Shown: positions 36,675-45,692, numbered from the stretch's first letter. The stretch: 64,000 nt of DNA from Planctomycetes bacterium MalM25 (GCA_007745835.1 CP036424.1:1821001-1885000); one strand, 5' to 3'. Numbers and translations are program-made. The notes: generated from the sequence alone by a model not told the origin.

Positions 36675-38212
36675 GCGGTCTCCTCTCCGATCGTCTCGGA
36701 ATCCTCGTTCCCTTGGATTTGATGGACCAGCCACCCGGCGAGGAAGGTGGTTGAGCAGGCGATGAGGGCGTTCCACATGCCGTTGATCTTGCCAGCGGGG
36801 TCCGAGTTCTCGTTCCAGCCGAAGACGGTCGCCCCCGCGACGACCCCGGTCAGCAGAGCGATCATCGCCGTCGCTTGCCGGCACCTGCCGCAGACCATCC
36901 CAAGGGCGAAGAGCCCCACGAGGACCCCGGTCGTGAATCCCGCGATGCCGAGCACCAAGTAGATGACCGATTGCTCCAGCCCACGGGCGTAGGCCCCCAA
37001 CGCGACGCCCGCTTGCAGCAGGGCGAAAGCGACGGTCGCCAGCTTGGCTAGGCGGACCGAGCCTCCGGTGGATGCCTCAGAACTGTCGGGGCGGATCGCC
37101 TTGAATAGGTCGTTCACGGCCACGCCGGCCGAGGCGTTGAGCGAACTAGAGAGCGTCGAGATCGCCGCGGCGATCACCGCGGCGAAAAGCAGGCCCCGGA
37201 CGCCCGTCGGGGTGTGGTGGGCGAGGAAGGCGGCGAACGCCTGGTCCTTTCCCAGTCCCGCCCCCTCGGGCGTGTTCGCGTAGAAGGCGGCGAGTCCGAC
37301 GCCGATCAGCAAGAACAGCAAGAACTGCACCGCAACCACTGGCCCGCTCAGGCCGAGCGCCACCGCGGCGCTGCGTTTGCTGCGGGCGCACAAGTATCGC
37401 TGCACCATAAGGTGATCGACGCCGTGCGTAGCGAGCGACAAGAACGCCCCGCCGATGAGCCCCGACCAGAGAGTTATGCCCCCGCCGGTCAGGCCCAGAC
37501 GCGGGTCGATCAGACGGAGGCGGCCCGTCTCGGCGCCGAACTCGAAGATCGCTCCCAACCCGCCCGGCACGGCGCGCACCAAGAGCCAAGCGGCGACGAG
37601 GGCGCCGAGCGTGTAGATCAGCAGCTGGAAGGCGTCGTTCCAGACAACGGACGAGACGCCTCCGAGGGTCGCGTACAGGGCGGTCGCCGCCGTGATCGCG
37701 ACGACGCACGTCGGCAGGTCCCAGCCGAGCGCTTGCTGCAAGGCGAGCCCGGTCAGGAAGAGCCGCAGCCCGTCCGCCAGCGTGCGGCAGAGCAAGAACA
37801 GGAGCGAGGCCGCCCTGCGAACCCCCGAACCGAAGCGGCTCTCAAGCACTTCGTACGCGGTAAAAGCCTGCCCGCCGAAGTACTCAGGCAGCAACCAAGC
37901 GATCACGAGCAGGCGGCCGAGCATGTAGCCGAGCGCCACCTGCAGGAAGAAGAGGCTGCCTCCTTCGACGAAAGCCTGCCCGGGCAGGCTCAGGAAGGTG
38001 ACCGTGCTGGTCTCGGTGGCCACGATCGAGAGCAACAGTACCGGCCAGGCCAAGTTCCGACCGCCCAGCAAGTAGCCTTCGGCCGAGTGAGAACTTTTCC
38101 GAGGCCAAGCGCCCCAGACGACCGTGCCGATCAGGTAGACGGCCAGGATCGTTAGGTCGATCGATGAGAGTGTGGCGGAGGCCAAAGGGGACGCTGAACG
38201 GGCTGATATCAA
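36671..38212 (-). CDS. Sodium:solute symporter (SSS family)
   Basis: 513 residues with about 13 transmembrane helices. SSS features include SIDLTILAVYLIGTVVWG at the first helix, the GGRNLAWPVLLLSIVATETSTVTFLSLPG block and LSSSLNASAGVAVNDLF. SSS carriers use the Na+ gradient to import sugars, sialic acid, amino acids or similar. First gene of the operon with the serine hydrolase and ggt; import of a cell-wall fragment is an inference from context. The start is a TTG at 38212; no better in-frame start precedes the first helix. Confidence 0.85.
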   Translation of the reverse strand: MISARSASPLASATLSSIDLTILAVYLIGTVVWGAWPRKSSHSAEGYLLGGRNLAWPVLLLSIVATETSTVTFLSLPGQAFVEGGSLFFLQVALGYMLGRLLVIAWLLPEYFGGQAFTAYEVLESRFGSGVRRAASLLFLLCRTLADGLRLFLTGLALQQALGWDLPTCVVAITAATALYATLGGVSSVVWNDAFQLLIYTLGALVAAWLLVRAVPGGLGAIFEFGAETGRLRLIDPRLGLTGGGITLWSGLIGGAFLSLATHGVDHLMVQRYLCARSKRSAAVALGLSGPVVAVQFLLFLLIGVGLAAFYANTPEGAGLGKDQAFAAFLAHHTPTGVRGLLFAAVIAAAISTLSSSLNASAGVAVNDLFKAIRPDSSEASTGGSVRLAKLATVAFALLQAGVALGAYARGLEQSVIYLVLGIAGFTTGVLVGLFALGMVCGRCRQATAMIALLTGVVAGATVFGWNENSDPAGKINGMWNALIACSTTFLAGWLVHQIQGNEDSETIGEETA

Positions 38213-38318
38213 AGCGGTCGGTGGATCGGTTGCAGCATGATGAGGCTAGCAGTCCGGGGGGCGTTGCCGGGACAAACAGCGCAATCCTGTCGCGCAACTG
38301 CGCAGTGCCTACACCCTT

Positions 38319-38334
38319 ATCGGCCGCCTATCGG
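38319..38334. promoter_or_regulatory. Possible direct-repeat operator between symporter and murQ
   Basis: TATCGG occurs twice, starting exactly 10 bases apart (38319 and 38329), in the divergent control region of the symporter operon and murQ. AraC/XylR-type HTH pairs contact adjacent turns of direct repeats. The motif is short, so this is a weak candidate. Confidence 0.25.
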
Positions 38335-38425
38335 TACAGTAACTGACGTGGAAGCCAATACACGTCCCGCCGACACAACATCCCAGCAACGCGGGGCCGA
38401 GGCCCTCTCCGCGGACGCCGGTGCT

Positions 38426-39361
38426 ATGCACACGGCCCATGGCGTCGGGGGCCCTCACATCCCACACGTGCCGCTCGATCATCTCACGACCGAAGCACGG
38501 AACCCAGCTTCCGAAGGCCTCGATGGGCTCTCCTCGCTCGAGGTGGTCCGGGTGATGAACTCGGAAGACGCCCGCGTCGCCGAGGCAGTGGGACGCGAAT
38601 CGGAGGCGATCGCCACGGTCGTCGATGTGGTGGCCGAGCGTTTGGCTCGTGGCGGACGGCTGATCTACACCGGGGCCGGCACTTCGGGTCGGCTCGGCGT
38701 GCTCGACGCAGCCGAGTGCCCACCAACGTTCAACACCGACCCCTCGATGGTCATCGGCCTGATCGCCGGCGGTCACAAGGCGCTGCTCAAGGCGGTCGAA
38801 GGCGCCGAGGACAACCCGGAGCTGGGCGCCAAGGACTTGGTTGATCTGCATCTCAGCTCGGACGACGTCGTGTTCGGCATCGCCACCAGCGGCCGCACGC
38901 CGTACGTGGTCGGCGGATTGCGTTACGCCGGCGAAGTGGGCGCCTACACGGTCGCTTTGAGTTGCAACGAGCAAGCGGAGATCATCGATTTGGCCGACAC
39001 GGCCATCACGCCGGTCGTCGGTCCCGAGGTGCTGAGCGGCTCGACGCGGCTCAAAGCGGGAACGGCGACCAAGCTGGTGCTCAACATGGTGACCACCGGC
39101 GCGATGATTCGGTTGGGGAAGACCTTCGGCAATCTGATGGTCGACCTGAGGCCCACGAACAGTAAACTGCACTCGCGGGCCGTGCGGATCGTGAGCCACG
39201 CCACCGACCTCGATCGCGAGGCGGCCCAGGCGTTGCTCGAAAGGTGTGGCGGGGAGGTCAAGGTGGCGATCGTCGCCCAGCTGACCGGCGCCACCCCGGA
39301 AGCGGCTCGCGAATCGTTGGCGAAGAGTCAGGGCCACGTCGGACAGGCGGTCGGCCGGTGA
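38426..39361 (+). CDS. murQ: N-acetylmuramic acid 6-phosphate etherase
   Basis: 311 residues. MurQ cleaves the lactyl ether of MurNAc-6-P to give GlcNAc-6-P and D-lactate. The SIS-fold signature YTGAGTSGRLGVLDAAECPPTFN is present, with the Glu of DAAEC and the Glu of GAEDNPELG matching the family's two catalytic positions. Further blocks are RPTNSKLHSRAVRIV and LTGATPEAARESL. ATG 38426 is chosen to give a normal-length N-terminus before LDHLTTEARNP; a GTG at 38348 is also in frame. Divergent from the symporter operon, followed by a sugar kinase 46 bases on. Confidence 0.95.
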   Translation: MHTAHGVGGPHIPHVPLDHLTTEARNPASEGLDGLSSLEVVRVMNSEDARVAEAVGRESEAIATVVDVVAERLARGGRLIYTGAGTSGRLGVLDAAECPPTFNTDPSMVIGLIAGGHKALLKAVEGAEDNPELGAKDLVDLHLSSDDVVFGIATSGRTPYVVGGLRYAGEVGAYTVALSCNEQAEIIDLADTAITPVVGPEVLSGSTRLKAGTATKLVLNMVTTGAMIRLGKTFGNLMVDLRPTNSKLHSRAVRIVSHATDLDREAAQALLERCGGEVKVAIVAQLTGATPEAARESLAKSQGHVGQAVGR

Positions 39362-39407
39362 TTCCCGGTCTTCCATTCCTCTCCACGCACGCTGACGAGC
39401 CCCGACT

Positions 39408-40325
39408 GTGACTCTCGTACTAGGCATCGACGGTGGCGGGACCAAGACCCGAGCGCGGGTGCTCCAGGGGGGCTCCGAGGGGCGACTCTGCCTGCTGGGT
39501 TCCGGAGAGGCTTCCGGCAGCAACCCGTTCAGCGTTGGCTGGGAAGCCGCTCAAGAGGCGATCCAAACCGCAACTCGCGACGCGATGAGGCAGTCGGGCC
39601 AGCAGGCAATCGACTCCGCCGTGCTTGCCGTGGCCGGTTGTGCTTCGGAGGCAGCAGGACGGCGTCTCCAGGCGTGGGCTGAGGAGCACTCGCTCGCTTC
39701 GCGAGTCATGGTCGTGCCGGACACGGAGCCCGTTCTCGCCGAGGTTCGACCGGGCGACACAGCCATCGGGCTCATCGCCGGCACCGGATCAGCGGCTCTC
39801 TTGCGGCGGGGCGACGGTTCGACTGAGGTGATCGGCGGCTGGGGCTATCTGATCGACGACGGCGGCAGCGGCTACACCCTGGGGCGCGACGCCCTCCGGC
39901 ACGCCGCCTCGGCGGCCGACGCCGCCAACGCCCCCGACGCGTTGGCCAAAGCCGTCCTGCTTCAGGCCGGAGTCGATCGCCCCGAAGGGCTGAAGCAGGC
40001 GCTGTACGGAGACTCGGACCCGCGTGGCTGGGCGGCCCGCCTCGCGAGGATGGTGCTCGGTCTCGCCGAGCAGGGCGACCCGGCGGCGTCGGCGATCGCT
40101 GCCCGTGGCGCCCAGTCTTTGTCGGTCCTGGTGAAGCTCGCGACCGAACGGCTGGACGATCACGAGACGCCTCGGCTCCTCTTGGCGGGGGGGCTGCTCG
40201 GCGGCTCGCGGTACTATCGCCGGCGTGTCAGCGAACTGCTCGTGGCCGACGGGTGGACGCCTGATCGCATCACGCTGGCGCCCGACGCGGCGTGCGGCTG
40301 CGGACGCCTCGCCCTGAAGTGCTGA
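39408..40325 (+). CDS. BadF/NagK-type sugar kinase, probable N-acetylglucosamine kinase
   Basis: 305 residues of the ASKHA kinase fold. Phosphate-1 motif GIDGGGTKTRA opens the protein, with the second ATP-side motif in GLIAGTGSAALL and an adenosine-region LLAGGLLGGSRYYRRRV. This BadF/BcrA ATPase group includes the N-acetylglucosamine kinases. Next to murQ and anmK, the likely reaction is GlcNAc to GlcNAc-6-P. MurNAc phosphorylation is an alternative. GTG start at 39408. Converges on anmK (27-base gap). Confidence 0.8.
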   Translation: MTLVLGIDGGGTKTRARVLQGGSEGRLCLLGSGEASGSNPFSVGWEAAQEAIQTATRDAMRQSGQQAIDSAVLAVAGCASEAAGRRLQAWAEEHSLASRVMVVPDTEPVLAEVRPGDTAIGLIAGTGSAALLRRGDGSTEVIGGWGYLIDDGGSGYTLGRDALRHAASAADAANAPDALAKAVLLQAGVDRPEGLKQALYGDSDPRGWAARLARMVLGLAEQGDPAASAIAARGAQSLSVLVKLATERLDDHETPRLLLAGGLLGGSRYYRRRVSELLVADGWTPDRITLAPDAACGCGRLALKC

Positions 40326-40352
40326 ACGAGCAAAGCACCGGCGAACAAAGCC

Positions 40353-41429
40353 TTAGAGCGTGATGGTCCCGCCGCCGAGCGGGGCGGTGCAGCCCGTCGT
40401 CTCGGGGACGGTGATCGGCAGCTCACGGAGCCGACGCACCGCTAGCCAGGCGAAGCACTCGGCTTCGAGTGTCTCGCTGCTGAGCTTCCGGTCTTCGACC
40501 CGGTGCACCTCGTCGAAGTGCTCGGCGAGCATCGACATCATGACGGGGTGTTTGACGCCCCCGCCGGTGACCCAGAGAGCCTTGGGCTTCTGTGGCAACC
40601 GCGCCACGGCTCCCGCGACCGCGCGAACGGTGACGGCGCAGAGTGTTGCGGCGCCGTCCTCAACCGAGAGGGGAGACATATCGACGTGGTCGAAATCGAA
40701 GCGGTCGGCCGCCTTGGGAAGGGGGCGCGAGAAGAAGGGCGCCGAGAGGGACTCGGCGACCAACGACTCATTCACGACGCCCGCCGCGGCGAGTTCGCCG
40801 TCGGCGTCGTGCGAGCGTTCGGCCATCTCTTGGCACCACTCATCGAGCAGCCCGCAGCCCGGTCCGGTGTCGCCTGCGATGAGGGCGCCGTCCTCGCCCA
40901 GCCAGGTGACGTTCGCCACCCCGCCCAGGTTGAGCACGGCGACCGGCTTCTCCTCCGAAGCGAACAGTGCGCGGTGGAACATCGAGGCGAGCGGGGCGCC
41001 CTGGCCCCCGCCGGCGATGTCGTTGCGTCGGAAGTCGGAGACCACTTTCAGACCGGTCGCGTGGGCGAGCTGCCACGGGTTGCCGATCTGCCACGTCAGG
41101 CCCTCGTCCGGCACGTGTCGGACGGTGTGTCCGTGGAAGCCAACCACCTGAGCGTTCTTGGCTTCGGCCGGGTGATTCGCCAGCAGCTGGGTGATCGCGT
41201 CGGCGTGGGCGGAGGTGATCTCCTTTTCCAGCCTCAATAGGTCGCTGGTCGGGATATCGTGCTGCGAGGCCTCGATCAGGCGTTCCTGCAGGTCCCCCTC
41301 GTAGGGGAGCGTGAGGCCGTCAACGACCGTGATCTTGGCTTCCCCATCGGTCTTCAATAGGGCCGCATCGACACCGTCCGCCGACGTGCCACTCATGAGT
41401 CCAATCGCTGTGATCGTTTTCGCAGACAA
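40353..41429 (-). CDS. anmK: Anhydro-N-acetylmuramic acid kinase
   Basis: 358 residues. AnmK hydrolyses the 1,6-anhydro bond and phosphorylates anhMurNAc to MurNAc-6-P, the MurQ substrate. The family start GLMSGTSADGVDAALL is clear, followed by GFHGHTVRH, NLGGVANVTWL, AGDTGPGC and VTGGGVKHP. The start is a TTG at 41429, which keeps the ITAIGL strand before the MSGTS motif; the internal ATG is within that motif and would remove it. It shares the 356-base control region with the XylR-like regulator. Confidence 0.95.
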   Translation of the reverse strand: MSAKTITAIGLMSGTSADGVDAALLKTDGEAKITVVDGLTLPYEGDLQERLIEASQHDIPTSDLLRLEKEITSAHADAITQLLANHPAEAKNAQVVGFHGHTVRHVPDEGLTWQIGNPWQLAHATGLKVVSDFRRNDIAGGGQGAPLASMFHRALFASEEKPVAVLNLGGVANVTWLGEDGALIAGDTGPGCGLLDEWCQEMAERSHDADGELAAAGVVNESLVAESLSAPFFSRPLPKAADRFDFDHVDMSPLSVEDGAATLCAVTVRAVAGAVARLPQKPKALWVTGGGVKHPVMMSMLAEHFDEVHRVEDRKLSSETLEAECFAWLAVRRLRELPITVPETTGCTAPLGGGTITL

Positions 41430-41785
41430 CGTATCTCTTTTGGGCTCGGGCTAGGGGCGGTACGCCTTCGCAGGGTGGGTCATTGCGGGCGACCGGTCCG
41501 ACAGCATCTCGGGGGCGAAAGCCTGCTAATGCCGGCGATTAGGCGGTTTAGGGAGGTTTGGATTGCCAGGACCCGCGAGTGTTTTCGAGAAACACGCGCC
41601 AATCTGCGCAAAAAACCGTCCCACCGAGTAGCATAGGAGTTTCCGCCCAGGCCGTTCTCAGCACAAGGCTCAGCAAGGACCGGGGCGCAAATTCGTGTTT
41701 TTTTGACGCTGCTTTGTGGTCTGTGGGGCGGTTTGGGGCCTGCCCCTGACCGTGGTCTAGGCCGTGCTGTTGCGAGGGTTGTGCT
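41430..41785. other. 356-base control region between anmK and the regulator gene
   Basis: The gap separates two divergent genes. It holds the inverted repeat at 41575-41599, then AT-rich stretches (AATTCGTGTTTTTTTTGACG, 41690-41706). I see no gene-like frame and no reliable promoter hexamers. It is likely the site where both transcripts start. Confidence 0.6.
41575..41599. promoter_or_regulatory. Inverted-repeat operator candidate
   Basis: GTGTTT (41579-41584) and AAACAC (41590-41595) form a perfect inverted repeat around a 5-base centre, extended outward by GCG/CGC (41575-41577 with 41597-41599). It lies in the divergent anmK/XylR-like regulator gap and may be an autoregulatory site. No second copy was found at the murQ region. 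Confidence 0.45.
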
Positions 41786-43030
41786 GTGATACGAGAACCG
41801 ATCTCCACTTCTGGCGCGGGACAGGTCTCCGCCCCGGTCGAGTCGCCCCCCGACTCGCTCAAGCAGATTGCCGTGCTGGTCGAGACCGATTCGAGCGCCG
41901 GTTGCCGGATTATCCGAGGCATCTCGAACTACGCGGAGCGTCACGGCCGGTGGCACCTGCTTCTCGATCCGCGTGACCACGAGCACCGCTCCGCGTTGCC
42001 CGATGGTTGGCAGGGCCACGGCATCATTGCGCGAATCACTTCGCAGAAGCAGCTCGAACAGCTGCAATCGCGTCGTCTGCCCCTGGTGAACGTTGATGAC
42101 GTGATCGAGCCGCAGGAGGGCCTCGCCTCGGTCATCACCGACGAGAGCGCCTTGGCGGAGATGGCTCTCTCGCACCTGCTCGACCGCGGCTTTCGCCAGT
42201 TCGCCTACTTTGCCCCTCCCAGCCTCGATTACTCGAAGCGTCGAAGCTCCGCCTTCGCGCAGAAGGTACAGGATGCAGGCTACCAATGCGCCGTCTACAA
42301 GCCGGGCTACCGCGCCGGACGCCGGCTCAGCTGGGCGGAGCGTCTTAAGCGAGTCGATCGCTGGATCCGGTCACTTCCCCAGCCTATCGGCGTGTTGGCA
42401 GTCGACGCCAACCGCGCCCGGCAGCTCGCCGAGATCTGCCACCTTTCGGGAATCCGCGTGCCGGACGACGTGGCGGTGCTAGCCGGGAGCCTCGATGAGT
42501 TGCTGTGCGATGTCTGCACGCCCCCCTTATCCGCCGTGAATGTCGCCAGCGAGCGGATCGGGCACGACGCGGCCCAGCTGCTCGACGCCATGATCGCCGG
42601 CCACGCCGAGCCCGCCGCCCCGATCGAGATCCCGCCCCGCGGCGTTCAGAGTCGGCAATCGACCGACCTGCTGGCGATCGACGACGAGGAGATCGTCGAC
42701 GCCCTCCGCTACATACGCCACCACGCCTGCCGCGGCATCATTGTGGAGGACATCCTGCGGCAGGTGCCCATCTCGCGTCGGAGCCTGGAGATCCAGTTCC
42801 GTAAGTACCTGGGGCGTTCGCCCGCCCGCGAGATCCGCCGGGTGCAGCTCGAGAAGAGCCGCGACCTCTTGGGACGCCGCGAGCTGTCGATCACCGAGGT
42901 TGCGCTCGCCTGCGGTTTCGCGAACGCGACCCGCTTCGGCGTGGCGTTCAAGAAGGACACCGGCAAGACGCCGCACTCGTTCCGCAAAGAGCTGCTCGCG
43001 GGTCAGCGTCAAACGACGATCGGCGTCTAA
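41786..43030 (+). CDS. XylR-like transcription regulator (LacI-type sensor, AraC HTH)
   Basis: 414 residues. The N-terminal two-thirds (about 30-280) is a periplasmic-binding-protein-like sensor (QIAVLVETDSSAG, RGISNYAERHGRW; DDVAVLAGSLDEL). The C-terminus (about 310-405) is an AraC double HTH (VPISRRSLEIQFRKYLGRSPAREIRRVQLEKS; ITEVALACGFANATRFGVAFKKDTGKTPHSFR). E. coli XylR has this layout and responds to a sugar. Here the position between anmK and wall-peptide genes suggests an amino-sugar or muropeptide ligand (inference). GTG start at 41786. It ends across the convergent serine hydrolase stop. Confidence 0.85.
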   Translation: MIREPISTSGAGQVSAPVESPPDSLKQIAVLVETDSSAGCRIIRGISNYAERHGRWHLLLDPRDHEHRSALPDGWQGHGIIARITSQKQLEQLQSRRLPLVNVDDVIEPQEGLASVITDESALAEMALSHLLDRGFRQFAYFAPPSLDYSKRRSSAFAQKVQDAGYQCAVYKPGYRAGRRLSWAERLKRVDRWIRSLPQPIGVLAVDANRARQLAEICHLSGIRVPDDVAVLAGSLDELLCDVCTPPLSAVNVASERIGHDAAQLLDAMIAGHAEPAAPIEIPPRGVQSRQSTDLLAIDDEEIVDALRYIRHHACRGIIVEDILRQVPISRRSLEIQFRKYLGRSPAREIRRVQLEKSRDLLGRRELSITEVALACGFANATRFGVAFKKDTGKTPHSFRKELLAGQRQTTIGV

Positions 43031-43821
43031 GCTTCTCCTGTCTGCCGGTGGTGGATCGCGAGGGCGAGCTTCCGGAAGAGCGGTTCGAGTTCTGAATCGT
43101 CCGCGCCGTCGGCCATGATCGCGACGCTGTAGTGAACCAAGCGATCGTCTACGACTTGCTCGATGATCGACCACTCGGTGCGTAGCCCCTCGAGCATGCC
43201 TGGCTTTGTCGCCAGGCGGACCTCGCCGGGCAAGGCGGCGGTGACCGGACTCTCTTTCTTGAGTTCGAGCATCTCCTTCACGCGCAAGGCAGCCGGGTCA
43301 CCGGCTTCGCAGTGCTCGGCGAGGCGGAGCATCAGGACCGCGGCGTCACGGGGCGTCGCCGTGTTCTCTCGACCCGCGTCGCGGGCGGCTTGATCGATCA
43401 TCTTGCGTCGCAACCTGGTGTTGGCGCCACCGTGACTGTCTTCGATAAGCTCGTTGACGGCCTCGAACCCGAGTCGCTCGATCAGCAGGTTCGTGGCGAC
43501 GTTGTCGCTCAACACGGTCATCATGACCGCCAAATCACCGAGTGCGATACGTGTTTCGGGTGAAGAAAAGCTCTGCAAGACTCCGCAGCCACCCGCGCCA
43601 TCCCGCGGATCGACGGAAAGGGCCTCGTCGAGAGACAACTCGCCCTCCTCGGCGGCTCGATGAAGGGCCCACAGGATCGGAATCTTGATCGCGCTGGCCT
43701 GCGTGAACACCTCTTCCGGCCTCACCTCGAAGCCGGGGGCGCCACCGATGTTGATCACGCAGAGTCCGACTCGTGCGGAGGTGGCCTTCAGGAGTTCAGC
43801 TATCGCGGGTGGTGTGTCCAT
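43027..43821 (-). CDS. Class A-like serine hydrolase, probably a peptidoglycan peptidase
   Basis: 264 residues, cytoplasmic by sequence (no signal peptide seen). SxxK is SAIK, SDN is present (LSDNVATNLL), and the KTG position reads KPG (ATKPGML). I find no E-x-x-L-N omega-loop motif, so a beta-lactamase role is unlikely; DD-peptidase or amide/ester hydrolase activity is more plausible. ATG 43821 chosen; the frame remains open far upstream but not in a protein-like way. Convergent with the regulator, overlapping its stop. Confidence 0.8.
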   Translation of the reverse strand: MDTPPAIAELLKATSARVGLCVINIGGAPGFEVRPEEVFTQASAIKIPILWALHRAAEEGELSLDEALSVDPRDGAGGCGVLQSFSSPETRIALGDLAVMMTVLSDNVATNLLIERLGFEAVNELIEDSHGGANTRLRRKMIDQAARDAGRENTATPRDAAVLMLRLAEHCEAGDPAALRVKEMLELKKESPVTAALPGEVRLATKPGMLEGLRTEWSIIEQVVDDRLVHYSVAIMADGADDSELEPLFRKLALAIHHRQTGEA

Positions 43822-43936
43822 GCGGGCAGTTTGACCCGCCTTTTTCGCCGCGCGAAGCGGGTGGCGCCTTCGCGCCTTCGCGCCAATGAACAAGACTCTA
43901 GGTCGTCGCCCCGATCCCCCGCGTTGGTGAATCAGA

Positions 43937-45658
43937 ATGCTTCTCTGGGATGATCTCGTCGCCCGTTCGGTCATCACCTGCCCGGAAGGGGGGTGGAAGC
44001 CGACTGCCGTGAGCGCCGCGGTCGAGGCGATCCTTGTGGACGCCGCTGTTCCTGTCGAACGCCAAGTGGTTGGCCATTCGTTCGAGGGGCGCCCGATCGA
44101 GCTGCTCACGCTCGGCGAGGGGCCGAAGCGGGCCATGATGTGGTCGCAGATGCACGGCGACGAGCCGACCCACACCAGCGCGTTGCTGAACTTGCTGCGG
44201 CTGCTGACCGCCGCCGACTCGCCCGCGGAGAAGTTGCTGCGGGGTTTGACGATCGGCATGATCTTGCCGCTCAACCCGGACGGCGCTGAGCGCAACACGC
44301 GGCAGAACGCCCAGGGGATCGACATCAACCGCGACGCGCTCGACTTCGCCACCAGCGAAGGTCGCGCCTTCCGCGCCGCGATCGAAGGCTTCAAGCCCGA
44401 CTACGGCTTCAACCTGCACAACCAGCGGCATCGCTTGGCGGTCGGCAAGCCGCCCGAGCCGGCATCGGTCTCGTTGCTCGTCCCGCCGCTAGACGTGGAG
44501 GACACGCAGACCGACACCGTCCGCGAGGCGAACCGGGTCGCTGCCGTCTTCTGCGAGCGGGTCCGCGAGCACTGCGGCGGCCGGGTTTCTCGCTACGGCG
44601 CCGACTTCATGGCCCGCGCCTTCGGTGAGTGGGTGCAGCGGCAGGGCGTTTCGATCATCCTCGTCGAGGCGGGGGGCTGGCCCGGCAGCGACTTCAAGAC
44701 GCTCGAAGAGATCCACTTTGCCGCGTTCGCCCAAACCCTCGAGGCGATCGCCGCCACCGCCTTGGGCGAGTCCGACGGGCTCGACGCTTGTGACCCGGAT
44801 AGCTACCTGACCCTGCCTCGCTCGTCGGAGTACTTGTTGTACGATCTGGTGATCCGCGGACGCGGCGTCGCGCAGCTGCCCGCCGACAGTGACGAGGCGA
44901 CCCTCGCCGACGCCGCGATCGGAGTCGATTTTCCCTCTCGTAAGGCGGGCGTGCGTTGTGAGCGCGGACTGGTGACCGGGCTCGGCGACCTGCACGAGAA
45001 TGGGGGCGTCGATGTGCTGGAGTCGGATGGCGTCGTGCTGCCCGGCCGCATCCTGTTGGCGACGCCATCGGAGGACGCGTTCGACGAGAGCCCCGCCGAC
45101 TGGGAGTCTCTCGCCGGTTCTGGCGCCACAACAGTCTTGATCCCGATCGATCTGGCCGCGGGTGGGGTTGAGCACCAGGTCGCCGTCGCCAAGCGTTTAA
45201 AAGCCCCGCTCAACGCCGCCCTCATTGCAAGATGGGACGGTGAACTCGAGGGGACCGACAAGGGATTGATCTTGCGCCGGCTCACTCAAGGCCTCGCCGG
45301 GGGCGTCGTGGCGACCATCGGTCCGCTTCCGCAGAAGCTGGTCGAGGCGTGCTGCCGCATGGGCCTGCCCGCGGTCGATCCCGAGACCATCCCGACACGG
45401 CACGATGCGCCGCCCGCGACCGTGGATGACTGGTTGGTCGAGACGCGCCGAGTCGCCGACCAGCTGCGTTGGGAAGAGCGTGGCCGCCTCGGCCTGAACA
45501 CGCCGGCGGACATCGTGCTTGTTGACCCGCAAGATAACGCCATTGCGCAGGACTGCTTGCGGGCCGTCTTGGTGGGCGGTACCGTCGTCCGCGACGCCGA
45601 CGGGTTGAACCACGACTCGCCCGGCCAATGGATCCCGTGGGGCGGGCCGAAGGGATAG
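43937..45658 (+). CDS. M14-family metallopeptidase fused to an amidohydrolase-like C-terminal domain
   Basis: 573 residues. The first 270 are an M14 zinc peptidase: HGDE near 73-76 supplies zinc ligands, NPDG and DINRD are the usual substrate/Arg blocks, NLHN the third ligand, and VEAGG the catalytic Glu. E. coli MpaA of this family cuts the gamma-D-Glu-Dap bond, which fits this context. The C-terminal ~300 residues end in GLNTPADIVLVDP ... VLVGGTVV, like the composite beta-domain of amidohydrolases. No catalytic HxH of an amidohydrolase was seen. First gene of the plus-strand series. Confidence 0.8.
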   Translation: MLLWDDLVARSVITCPEGGWKPTAVSAAVEAILVDAAVPVERQVVGHSFEGRPIELLTLGEGPKRAMMWSQMHGDEPTHTSALLNLLRLLTAADSPAEKLLRGLTIGMILPLNPDGAERNTRQNAQGIDINRDALDFATSEGRAFRAAIEGFKPDYGFNLHNQRHRLAVGKPPEPASVSLLVPPLDVEDTQTDTVREANRVAAVFCERVREHCGGRVSRYGADFMARAFGEWVQRQGVSIILVEAGGWPGSDFKTLEEIHFAAFAQTLEAIAATALGESDGLDACDPDSYLTLPRSSEYLLYDLVIRGRGVAQLPADSDEATLADAAIGVDFPSRKAGVRCERGLVTGLGDLHENGGVDVLESDGVVLPGRILLATPSEDAFDESPADWESLAGSGATTVLIPIDLAAGGVEHQVAVAKRLKAPLNAALIARWDGELEGTDKGLILRRLTQGLAGGVVATIGPLPQKLVEACCRMGLPAVDPETIPTRHDAPPATVDDWLVETRRVADQLRWEERGRLGLNTPADIVLVDPQDNAIAQDCLRAVLVGGTVVRDADGLNHDSPGQWIPWGGPKG

Positions 45659-45692
45659 CCCTCCTCGTTGTTCTGACCAACAAGAGCGGCCG

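Noticed and set aside
43027-43821. A beta-lactamase resistance gene
   Set aside because: The deacylation Glu motif is not seen, the KTG box is KPG, and the neighbours are wall-salvage genes.
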